A DNA stretch of 64,000 nt, taken from positions 1 through 64,000 of the forward strand of contig JAKMXF010000342.1 of the NCBI GenBank assembly GCA_024704765.1, read 5' to 3'. Below, piece by piece: positions 1 to 9,759 of the stretch. This DNA is from Oopsacas minuta. Its lineage: Eukaryota > Porifera > Hexactinellida > Lyssacinosida > Leucopsacidae. The notes beneath the pieces were generated by a model that did no database searches, was not told where the DNA came from, and was given only the letters and a program-made list of their open reading frames with translations. The translations under genes were made by a program, and so were the position numbers. Numbering within the stretch: position 1 is the first letter of the stretch; every line of letters begins with the position of its first letter.

Positions 1-1009
1 TGATTTTCTTTCTAAGTTCACAAGTTCTATGAAAAAAAGGTGTGATCTGGTAATTGCCTCTGGTGGGAAAAAGATTAACTATTAGTAACATTATTGTTTG
101 GGTAATATCTATCACTTCTATACAAGAAATGTATCATCAATTTCTTTAGTAATCAATGCTAAATTGGATTATGGTTAATTTATAATTGCAAATAATTTCG
201 TGTCAGACTGTACGTGAAGGTTTCATGCCCTCATTAGAGAATACTTGATTGCCGAGTAAACAAAAGGGTAATTGTTGATTAGTAGGTGAAACGATGAAAC
301 CAAATTTCAGATAATCTATGGAGTATTGACAGAATTTTTCTTGGGGTTTTTAACCATGATTGGATATGCAAGAAAAATCGTGTCTAATTTTGAGGTAATT
401 AATGAAATAACATGGTATAATCGCTTTATATAACTTCTTTGTTAAGAAGCCGTCTGAACTGTTAATTCAGGACAAAGAAACAATACCATTGAAAGCATTG
501 ATTGATTGGAAATGGTGAATAATTAGCTCCTCTTCTGGGCAACGTATCAGAAATGTCATTATGGGCAAAGTGCACAACATAATAATGATACAATAGTATT
601 TCGCAAAATTTACAGATGTTAGGCTAAACCTTCATCCAACAGCTCATTATCTTGTCAGTGTCCGCGTTGGAAACCACTGGTTTAAATGAACTCAAACCAA
701 TTGATGTCTCTTTTGAACTCTGCTTGTTTTCTAGCAAGTGGACAATAGCAGTACCGGAATTAGGAGTGTTCGGAATGTGCGGCCGAACAGGGTCCCCACA
801 ACTCAACATCATTAAGTTTATACACACTGTATTTCTACTTTAATCACAATAAATCTTATACTAGAAACGTTTGACTTCTCTGACCTTATAAATGATTTTG
901 CGTCCAGAAAAGCACACATAGTGATATTACAGAATAATTATAGTTTTATCTTCATGTATAATTTGTGCAACTAAATAATTAGAGGTCGTGACAAGTCCTG
1001 CTATGCTGC
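1..1009. other. No gene recognised
   Basis: AT-rich sequence. Short open frames near 624-843 exist on both strands over the same bases and resemble no family I know, so I treat them as chance frames. No RNA gene, repeat array or clear terminal repeat was seen. Confidence 0.5.
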
Positions 1010-1208
1010 CAGTGGGCGAAATAGGCTTTCGGCTAGGGTGGTACTACTTATAGGGCTGAATTTTACATGTGCAAAATTTGAATACAATAAACATAAGCAT
1101 TCTAAATTGAGGAATGGGGACAGGTGGGCGAATCGTGACAGCTTGGAATTGGCTCTAGTCACCTGAATTGCCTAGAAGAGGGCCTCCACATACCTAAATC
1201 CGGCACTG
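1010..1208. repeat. Possible hAT-type MITE remnant
   Basis: The right edge, read on the minus strand, is CAGTGCCGGATTTAGG followed by a GGAGGCCC block, a pattern typical of hAT-type terminal repeats. The proposed left edge (CAGTGGGCGAAATAGG) is only partly similar and no 8-bp target duplication is visible. The right terminus is the better supported half; the left boundary is a guess. Confidence 0.35.
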
Positions 1209-1512
1209 GACAATAGTAATAAATCTAGATTGGGTATACTATGTAGTGTTCATACTAGAATAACATTGCAGAAAAATCTCGTAATTTCATTTTGGGTTCT
1301 GCTTCCTACATTATACTTGTGAAGCTCTAATAATTGATGCGATTCGTAAATATCAACTATAGTTACCAAATACTCTACTCATACTAGGAAAATTGATGCA
1401 TTTGTAGAGTATCTATAATTATTTCTATATAGTGTCTAGAAAAAAACAATCAATATTTGACGATTGAACACGTCAATCTACTGTATATATATGAATAATG
1501 AAAACAAGCGAA

Positions 1513-2691
1513 TTATTTGCGGCCACGGTTTGAGCATCCTTGAATTAGAGTCTCCAACGCTTCCTCACTGTGTTAAGACCTTTTCCGATTTGTTGGTGAC
1601 TTCCCAGCAAGGTAGTTAATCTGCTGCACCTCCACTAGGCCCTGGTTATGTTTTAGGGCTAGGAGGAATTCCTATATGGTGGGTGATGGCAGCCTGCAGT
1701 GGCATTGAAGCCGCGGTACCAAGCCTCTAAGGCGTTGGTTGTACGCGGAATTCCGAAGTGCGTAGTGAAGTGGTAGTGCCACAGATCAAAGGGGAACATC
1801 GCCGTTGTATGCTATCCAATGGCTAGCGTGCGTCTATACAAGTCCTCTTGAATTAGTCAAGTAGATCGACAATCTCGATCGTAGGCGGAAAGTCCATTGA
1901 CACCAGCTCAAACAGTTCTGAGAAGTCTATGTGTCTACTGGTCGGCGAATGCAAGGGATGGTATATTCCTGATGCCCATGACCAGCTCTTCGTCATTTGT
2001 GTAACCAGACTGCACATGCCCCAGATATTTTGTGTCAGGTGGAGGAAGCAGCACTTCACCTCTGTGATAGGCCACACATGCTCAAAGCTGTTAATTGCGC
2101 CCTTCTCGAAGTCTAGAAGTATCTGTTGAGGCTGAGCAAGACGACAGAGTAGGCGAATCTGCTCCCACATCCTCATGTTGGTATCCTTTTTCTTGTTGGG
2201 TAGTTGCACGAATAGACTCGGCAACAGATGACCGGTCTTTATAAGCTCGTATCCTCCGCGATGTACATCACAACATACACCTTTATGAAGAGGGGAGGCG
2301 CCGTCTTGAATGCGCCATTAGCTAGCCCGATCTTGCTTTGCTGTGGCTTAAGGCGGCTTCGTCGTGTCCAGAAGATCAGGAAACTATATGCATCGTCTTC
2401 CCCAGAATCATAGAGTAGAAACTGTTTACCTTTGGCTATCCACTGATATTCTGTATGTAGAACCAACTGTGCTAAAGCGGTATCGCTCTACTGGAGCTGA
2501 TGGTACACTCGTACACTGATGCTGGATCGTAGCTCCAGGCTGTGCAGCCTAGGTAGTTTAGCTGCAGTACCCTCCGATGCAGTACGCATATCATCACCGA
2601 TTATGTGGTGTGAGCTATCCTGTGTATCCCGTGTTTCTCTTGATGCTAGTCTGTATCTCACAGCCGACTGTAGCCTGCACGTTAGGTGCAT
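1513..2691 (-). pseudogene. MULE (Mutator-like, FLYWCH-associated type) transposase pseudogene
   Basis: Decayed transposase of the Mutator-like family. On the minus strand the following blocks appear in family order but in several frames: RETRDTQDS and AKLPRLHSLE (around 2540-2640), KQFLLYDSGEDD (around 2420), GLANGAFKTAPPLF (around 2320), LPNKKKDTNMRMWEQIRLLC and DFEKGAINSFEHVWP (2080-2210), CCFLHLTQNIW (around 2040), RTTNALEAWYRGFNAT (around 1740) and QINYLAGKSPTNRKR (around 1590), with a stop at 1513-1515. In active relatives the GLANGAFKT block reads as DGTFKT; here the catalytic Asp is Asn. The frame changes at least three times and carries stops, so it is dead. The N-terminal FLYWCH zinc finger is not clearly visible. 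The stretch is visibly GC-richer than its surroundings, which suggests later arrival or a different origin. No terminal repeats were found. Plus-strand frames over the same bases (2519-2927) are shadows. Confidence 0.78.
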
Positions 2692-2918
2692 TCAGATGCT
2701 CATCCATATGCTTCACTTGTCCATTCCCTTTTCTTATGAACCCTTCTTTCCCTCTCTCTACCTGCCAATGTAACAAATCTCGTCTCTCCTACCTTTCTCC
2801 CGAATTCCTCTTCACTTCTAACGGTGCAGCTACCAATTCAAGTGAACAGTGGTCGAGATGTGGTAGCTGCACCCAAACAGCACTTCCTTTATTCTATTTG
2901 TCTTATATCACATCATTA

Positions 2919-4220
2919 CAGGGTTAGGCATAAGTTCTGCAACAAGTATAAACTAGTAAATTTCTTATTTTACCATAATAGTAGTTGAAATTCGTAATGA
3001 ATTAGTGAACACACATACTAAGGATACGAAATTAATCTAGCTCTTCGAATGTATTGCCCTTTGCTGCGATACATAGGCTCAATCGCTTATAGAAATTATC
3101 GACAGCAGCACGCAATACGTCCTCACTGATTAAATCCCACTCTCTTCTCAAGGAAGACTTCAGACTTTCGACATTCTTGTGAGGCTTTGCACATACCCTG
3201 GACTCTAAGATGGACCATATACAGAAATCCATAGGGTTTAGATCTGGAGAAGAGGCCGGCCATTCTTCAGTTGATATAAATTCCGGTACATTGAGTTTCA
3301 ACCACTCAGATGTCATTTTGGCTTTGTGGGAGGGAGCGGAATCTTGCTGGAACACCCAATGCGTGCCATTGAAGTGCTCACCAGCCCAAGGCTTCAATGC
3401 ATTCTCTAAAATGCTCTCTACATACACCTCTTTGTTAATTTTCACCCCTTTGTCAATGAACACCAGTGGTCTCCGACCATCAGAGGTAATAGCTCCCCAA
3501 ACCATGACCGATGCAGGTTTTTGAGTTCTTTTGATTGTGCGTATTGATGACGATATAGACTTTTGATCTGGAGCAAGAATTCGACTGTTTTGGAGATTAT
3601 ATGCCATTTCAACGGTAAAAATCTTCTCATCGGAGAAGACAATACTCTGGTGCGTGCCACCAATGAACCTTTTTCTCAGAATCAGACATTTTTCATACCT
3701 ACACCTCTTATTCACCTCAGAAAGTAACTGTACCTCTCGAAATTTGTAGCATTTCAAGCCTAAATCCTCTTTTACTATCCTCCTCATACTTCTGGTTGAA
3801 ATATTGAAGTCTTTTTCCATGCCTTGGATGCTTCTGACAGGATTCTTCCTGACCCTCTCCCGGACGAGCTTCCTAACAGCAGGAGTACGAACAGAACGAG
3901 GTCTACCTTTTCTGAACCTGTTCTGGGTATTGCTAGTCTCCTTGTAACGTTTGATAGTACGGTAGACTATCCATCTGTTTATGGACAGTATTTTTGATAT
4001 TACGGACGCTGACTTGCCTTCATTATGATACAAGATTATTAATGACCGTTTTGCTTCTTTGTCCATAAATCAAAAAAATTTTTCTAGTAGGACTCAATAC
4101 TCTAAATATTGTTTAAAAAGATATTGAAGATAATATATGATAAATAAATATTCACCTAAAACCATTTGCAGAACCTATAGCTTAATTTAAATTTTGTTGC
4201 AGAACTTATGCCTAACCCTG
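2919..4220. mobile_element. Complete Tc1/mariner (DD37D, maT-like) element
   Basis: A 1302-bp element with 27-bp perfect terminal inverted repeats beginning CAGGGTTAGGCATAAGTTCT, at 2919-2945 and 4194-4220. It is flanked by TA on both sides (2917-2918 and 4221-4222), the target duplication expected of this superfamily. It contains a single unbroken transposase gene on the minus strand. A degenerate internal copy of the end (TTGCAGAACCTATAGCTTA, about 4166-4184) lies just inside the right repeat in the same orientation, possibly a second transposase-binding site. Perfect ends plus an intact frame suggest recent activity. Confidence 0.93.
3032..4066 (-). CDS. Tc1/mariner DD37D transposase, apparently intact
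   Basis: A 344-aa transposase expected to cut and paste the surrounding element by binding its terminal repeats. Residues 1-110 form the paired-like helix-turn-helix region, with the family's GRPRS linker at residues 54-58. The catalytic DDE/D core follows: D146 in FSDEKIF, D242 in VFQQDSAPSH and D280 in SPDLNPMDF, with 37 residues between the second and third acids. That spacing and the final Asp place it with the DD37D (maT-like) branch rather than Tc1 (DD34E) or classical mariner (DD34D). The start at 4066 gives the same length as the sister copy at 9916-10950 and lies about 130 bp inside the right terminal repeat. No intron or stop is seen. It is the only complete transposase frame in the window. 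Activity is inferred, not shown. Confidence 0.93.
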   Translation of the reverse strand: MDKEAKRSLIILYHNEGKSASVISKILSINRWIVYRTIKRYKETSNTQNRFRKGRPRSVRTPAVRKLVRERVRKNPVRSIQGMEKDFNISTRSMRRIVKEDLGLKCYKFREVQLLSEVNKRCRYEKCLILRKRFIGGTHQSIVFSDEKIFTVEMAYNLQNSRILAPDQKSISSSIRTIKRTQKPASVMVWGAITSDGRRPLVFIDKGVKINKEVYVESILENALKPWAGEHFNGTHWVFQQDSAPSHKAKMTSEWLKLNVPEFISTEEWPASSPDLNPMDFCIWSILESRVCAKPHKNVESLKSSLRREWDLISEDVLRAAVDNFYKRLSLCIAAKGNTFEELD

Positions 4221-4222
4221 TA

Positions 4223-4948
4223 GATAAATGTTTCATTAACTAAGTATATTTTTAGCAAGTTGAATATTATTACACAATTAGTGCATAATTAAACTGGGAA
4301 ACTAGATTTTATAAAGAGCTGTGGCTCGGTAAGATCTCGACAAAACTAATAAAATATCAACTTAAAACATTTCTGATTGAGAATCTGTACATTGGCTTAG
4401 ACAGGTTCGGTTTTCACCCCATAGCGTATTCGTAAACCCCAAGCGAAACTGGCTCCTATCATATACATTGGCGGGTATATATATAAAGCGCACCTTACAG
4501 TTTGAATCGTATATGGTGCCGGTTGGCTATATAAATATGTAATCAATTAACAATGTTTTTAGTCAACATGGGCAAAACCAACACAGGGCGTGCTCCTCAG
4601 CACTTAGATTATTTCCCAGTATAACCGTTGAAACCAATTTTATTGAAAAAATTTATAAACCACAACAAATGTTTACAATATGCAGTTGGTGATATGATAT
4701 TCTGAATCAACATGCTGTATTATCCTTACTCACAGTTCAAACGAAATTTTTACTGCATCATTTTGATTCAGCGAGGCCATATTACTCATATTTTACATGC
4801 TATCATATTCGAATGACGTACATGTGATTGAGGTAATTTAAAATGATATTAACGGTATGAAGCGAAGGATGCGATCGGAAATTTTACCTTTGGAATATAT
4901 TTAAGTTCATCAACATGATGATTCCATATAAAGCTAAGCAAGCGACGG
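4223..4948. other. No gene; includes a short dispersed-repeat match
   Basis: No coding region recognised. About 4593-4637 closely matches 56248-56293 in the same orientation, sharing the block ATAACCGTTGAAACCA and the bases before it, so a fragment of a dispersed repeat is present. Confidence 0.45.
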
Positions 4949-5281
4949 TAGGGGGATCTGGGGTGCTTGTACCTCAAAAAACATAAATTATAATCTAAAA
5001 TATATAATTTATGGTGAAAATTCGATTTTACACATCTGAAAGCACCAGTCTAGCTATAAAAGCTAATCTCCAGGAAATCAGGATTATTTTGAAAATAACT
5101 AGTTAAATATGATTAATCACATGATAATGAATTCTGCAAAGATTTTTATCCCCATCAAAATAGTAGCATACTGTCTAATGCACTGTTCCCGGATCAATTG
5201 AATCTAGTAAGAACTTAGAATTCTCAATCTGTAAAATCTTAAGGGAGGTCATCCCCCGGCACTCCCCTGGATCCGCCCCTG
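4949..5281. repeat. Probable hAT-type MITE
   Basis: The right edge read on the minus strand is CAGGGGCGGATCCAGGGG, a very typical hAT terminal repeat; the left edge at 4949 reads TAGGGGGATCTGGGG. The interior is AT-rich and non-coding, and the 333-bp size suits a MITE. I do not see a matching 8-bp target duplication, so the left boundary is tentative. Confidence 0.45.
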
Positions 5282-5286
5282 ATTGT

Positions 5287-5455
5287 GTTCTTTTTTGTTA
5301 TCTGTTACTTAGTTATTTAGGAAAGTGGAATGGATAATCCGTGAGCGGGAGGAACATGATGTGAATCCTTTACCCAAGATTCCTGGATCGGAACGTACAT
5401 GGGCAGGGATTCCTCTGAGATTGCTTTCTCTTAAGGAAACATCATCGTTATAATA
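5287..5455 (+). repeat. Dispersed repeat A, copy 1
   Basis: Homologous to the reverse complement of 38590-38752. Shared blocks include GATGTGAAT, GATTCCTGGAT and CATGGGCAGGGATTCCT. The plus strand here has an open stretch reading KVEWIIREREEHDVNPLPKI, and part of it (KWI and DVN blocks) is recognisable in the other copy, so this may be the edge of a coding element. The family is not recognised. Confidence 0.6.
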
Positions 5456-5490
5456 TATTGTATCTGGTAGTTTCATACTCTTGTAATTAA

Positions 5491-5778
5491 GGCGTATTAC
5501 GTATAGTAAGTATTATAATGCATATTATACTTTCACTCTATAATTTTTAGTGACGTAATTTCCATTAGGCTGATTCTGCAATAGATATTTTACATAAAAA
5601 CAGAAGTTCTCGAATCGTTAATGAGAAATATCAGCGTAGTAGAACAAACTATATGATACTTGATAATAATGTCTCCTATTTCGAGGTTATCCTAGACGTA
5701 ATGCTACATTTAAATAGATGACGTATAACATATTCATACTTTTAATACGCATCATGAATTAAACGCGTATGATACAAC
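5491..5778 (+). repeat. TACG-ended interspersed repeat, copy 1 of 3
   Basis: One of three dispersed copies in the same orientation (others at 9405-9701 and 29429-29760). Each begins with GTATTACGTATA-like sequence, shares an interior GACGTAATTTCCATTAGGCTGATT-like block, then AATAGATATTTT and GAGAAATAT blocks, and ends in a GTAT(G/T)ATACAAC-like sequence. The two ends are roughly inverted repeats of one another. No coding capacity; most likely a MITE family. Confidence 0.7.
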
Positions 5779-7107
5779 TTAATATTTAATTATAAATATA
5801 TGAGCTTGAATATCAAAGTAGTTACTTAAATCATCGATCGATGAGTAGTCTGCACTAAATTCATCTAACGAACAAAATCTAGATAAACAGCTGCTTCTCA
5901 GTGATTGATGTATGTATAGATTGCATGAAGCTGTCAAGTTATGTATCGCTTGTGTGATTATTACACTGTATATCAATGAAGAAAATGTATGAAATAACAT
6001 CAAAAGAAAACACAATGCCTGTAAAATATGTATAAACAAACGTAATTACGAAATCATACCCAGTGTTGCACGGTGGGTTATTGATGGCAAATAAGTTAAA
6101 AATTCGGTGTTCTCATATTGTTCTAAAAATGACTCCAATGTCTTTTGCACAACCGTAAACACAGGAATAAGAATGTATAGAGTACAATTCTGAAAATTTC
6201 AGGTAAATTTGCTTCAATATACCCAAATACTAGAACAATTTTGGGACATTCATTGGGGTTTCACAATTAAACTTCAGTCGATGCAACGGGTTCTCTCTAA
6301 GCTTACACTATGCTTTCCTAAAACATTTTTATGGTATAAATATAGATTGATAATCATAAAATCAATATCATCACTAATTTTAGCTGAAATCAAATCAAAA
6401 GATAATTCAACTTAAAATTCATATTCCTTCAAAAACTGACGGATGCTCAGACTACCTGTGGGGTAAGTGCTGAAACATATGTTGCCGTCTCGTGCCATTG
6501 CTACTAACATATTTTCCATAGTATTCAATTTCTAACAATTTTTACTCGTGTGGTCAGCATGTCATCAAATTTATAATCGATTCAAGCTGAACACAACTCC
6601 CAAAACGAAAAACTTTATACTTTTCGCATTTAAACTCCTTTCGATTAATGACTCAGTTAACACTCTAGTTTGGAGCTATAATGCTCCAAAATCTTCATTT
6701 ATGTAAGATCAGTTGTTACTTGCACAGAAAGAGTTTATTGGGAAATAAGAATATATCATGGAAAAGATTATTAATCTAAAAGCAAACAAGATTCAAAAGG
6801 AAGGATTAACTTTCTAAGAAGGTATTGTAAGAACGAAAATAGTTAGGAGTTTCCTTGTTGGGCAATGTCTGGCATATGAAGTGGACAGGAGGTGCACTTT
6901 GCCAAATATTTACAGCAATTTTCAAATATCGAAAAGACTTGGATATGGTTAGAGCTGGTTTACGTATTAATAGGAAAATTTCGGATGCAGTAGAGTTTTT
7001 TCCATTGTTAACCAAGACGAATATTTAGCCCTTCGTTCTTCCCAAAGACTTGGCATTACTCATGAGCCGATATCCGAAAATAATATCATATCTGCTTCAT
7101 CTCTACA
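5779..7107. other. No gene recognised
   Basis: AT-rich; several short frames (5779-6039 minus, 6209-6415 plus, 6806-7015 minus) have low-complexity hydrophobic or lysine-rich composition and resemble nothing known. Confidence 0.45.
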
Positions 7108-8240
7108 TTGCTTTACTTGCTTATTTTGATGATATATGTTACTGATATACGATTTACAGACTGGAAATTCACGTGGGCTCGTACATCGAAACAAATTATC
7201 GAATCAAGGACGTTTTGTTCAGAATTTCTATTCGAAAAAAATGAAATAGATCAGGCAACAAGAGAAGGCGAACTTCTTTTACAAGAAATGATGCTCCCCG
7301 AAGCTTTTCAAATAAGAATGCTTTTGTATTCTTTACATGCTTCAAATAACTACTGAGTTAGGAGATTATCTCACTACAATTCACAGGAATTTGTCAGCGA
7401 GAATCTGCACTTTCAACAGTTGCCAAGAGATTTAAACCGACAAGCCGAATTCCTTCCCAAAAGAGACATATGAATACATATTCTACACTTTTCAATGGGT
7501 CAACGCAACACCATCATAACATAAACCTCTCGCTCATTGCACAGAACTGATCAGCCATTGTATAATGGATGTGGACTAAAAGACTAGTCTGAAGAGGGAG
7601 TGGAATCTTGCAAAAGGCTTATTTGACGATCTCGAAACCTCTCACAAAAAAATTCCTTTATAATAACATCACGGACTTATTTATTAGACTCCTTAGGCAA
7701 AGTGAACCTCTCCTCTCAAGATATTGTCCGACATTACTAGACAAACATATTGTGAAATATATGATATTAGAATCAGAAGTGCACATCGAACAAAATACCA
7801 CTTCTAGATCAAGCAAACTTGCTGATTGTCTGCTAATCAAAATTCTTGATTATGTAGCATTAGTTTCTGTAAATCCCGCTGGTAGTGCAAACTCATATAT
7901 GTCAACTTTATTTCTGCACTAGATGCATTGAATAAGTAAAGATCTTAGATTAGAGACTACTCAAAGGTAATGATACTTTTCAATCGATTGGTACCGGTAA
8001 AAAACCTAAAATAGAAAATGACAATTTATATCACGATGACATCATATCTTACAAATTTGAAACAGTACCTGATGCTATTGTGGATATCAATTTTTTCGGC
8101 CAAGAAATTCATACACATTTAATACATGCAATGAATCTCACTGCCTTAAAATACCTATTTCTCATGGATGCCCAAAATAATCCACTGTGTAATGATGATT
8201 TTATGAAACAGGCGACACATTCCTTAGATTTCATTTAGGT
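7108..8240 (+). pseudogene. Broken coding region, unrecognised
   Basis: Three plus-strand open stretches follow each other: 7108-7356, 7608-7922, and an ATG-less or frameshifted stretch of about 7960-8238 ending in a stop. Their composition is protein-like rather than repetitive, with blocks such as GELLLQEMMLPEAF, KHIVKYMILESEVHIEQN, PDAIVDINFFGQEIHTHL and ALKYLFLMDAQNNPLCNDD. The three parts plausibly come from one decayed gene or element protein, but I cannot name a family and no catalytic motif is visible. They could also be exons separated by short introns; I did not find convincing splice pairs. Confidence 0.35.
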
Positions 8241-9404
8241 AGCAAATAGTACCTATAATACAATAAATTCAATTAAACTAGCTAAATTCAAAATGCAAAT
8301 TTTACTGAAAGAATATTAAATCATTGTATAAACTTGAGAAAGATATGCTATAGATATTTAAAGATGAGATGTGATAAATATTGCCAGGAATGAATTGTTT
8401 AGGATGAATCATCATCAATCAAAACATGTCGACACAAAAGTCTGGCCTAATTGTATGTCTTGCTGCGATGCCCAACAGTGACAAGTTACAGTAGGTCATT
8501 GTCTTTAAAGCAAGCGTAGTGATAAAGAAACTGATAAGTTGTGTGATGTCGTATGAGTGATGAGGTAAAATGGTTAGATGGATGATACTTTGACGCTACT
8601 ATGCTTAAATATATGGGAAATGTTATCATTTGGGCATAGATAACTTGTGTGGGAGAGTTATAGGTGTCACTTACAAGAAATACTAAAAGCTAGGTAACTG
8701 GCACAACAGAAATTGCAGTGATAATTGGTGTCCTATAGCAGAGATTTGTATAAATCATTTCGATGACGTTATTCATCAAATTAATGATTTTTGACTTATT
8801 CTTCCCTTAAATTCCTTTTTGTTCTTTCATATCTCATAATTCGATGATTATATTAGGAGTGATTCATTACTTGATCAATTAAGATCAATAATACTTTGAC
8901 ATTCTACTGCGCCAACAATTCAATAATATGGTTGATGGCATCGATCTCCGAAGTGAGCTTACAAGTTCAAAGATATTTCTCAGAATCTCGATTTGATACA
9001 ATGGCGTATTTGGCTAGGTTCTGGGTTTCTTCAGTATTAATCTAATGCTTCCATGTCTCTGATTCTTACCATTATATTTGATTATTAGCTTCTTGGAATG
9101 AGGGCAGATTGGGCCACTTGGACGCCGGTGAGATGCACGGTGGGCCAGTGATAATATAGTAGAATTTAATGCACAATAAATACCAATTAGTGTTGCTCTC
9201 CCCGGATCTATAAATCACGAACTATAATCGACCTCCTGTTTACCTATTCTTTATAATTTCTGAACAAATTGTCAGTGATAGAGGTGTCTTCGAATTTAAA
9301 TTTATATACTAACAGTTTCTCAGTTTACAAGGAGGAAATATCGTGAAATCAAATATAGAAGGTTAGAAAATCATCAATACATATTTGATTATAAGTTGTT
9401 TAAT
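8241..9404. other. No gene recognised
   Basis: AT-rich, no convincing open frame. A small GC-richer patch at about 9095-9150 (GGGCCACTTGG ... GGTGGGCC) may be an old MITE end, but no partner was found. Confidence 0.4.
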
Positions 9405-9701
9405 AAGTCTGTCAAGAAGACTTATTACGTATAATACGTGGTATAAGTTCAGTCTATAATTTTGCTGACATAATTCCTATTAGCCTGATTTCCACAATAA
9501 ATATTTTGCATAGAAACAGTGGTCCTCGAATTCTCTATGAGCAAAGTATATAATACTTAATAATAATGTGACTCATACAAGTATAATAATGTTAAATTTC
9601 ATATTTCGAAGTTAAGATGTACGTAAAATACTTTCAAATAGATCATGCATAACGTATTATGCGTTTATTACGTATGATACCTTATACGCGTATTATACAA
9701 C
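9405..9701 (+). repeat. TACG-ended interspersed repeat, copy 2 of 3
   Basis: Matches copies at 5491-5778 and 29429-29760. Start reads CTTATTACGTATAATACGTG and end reads ATACGCGTATTATACAAC; these are approximate inverted repeats. The interior retains the TCCTATTAGCCTGATTTC and AATAAATATTTTGCATA blocks. The start may extend about 15 bp further left, where this copy and copy 3 still match (TAATA(A/C)GTCT(G/T)TCAAG). Confidence 0.7.
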
Positions 9702-9759
9702 ATAAATGTGACTAACTATAAAAATGAGAATAATCTGAAATATACTATCTATATATTTA

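Noticed and set aside
2519-2927. Plus-strand frames of 84 and 116 codons
   Set aside because: They lie opposite the MULE relic, which has clear family motifs on the minus strand; the plus translations match nothing.
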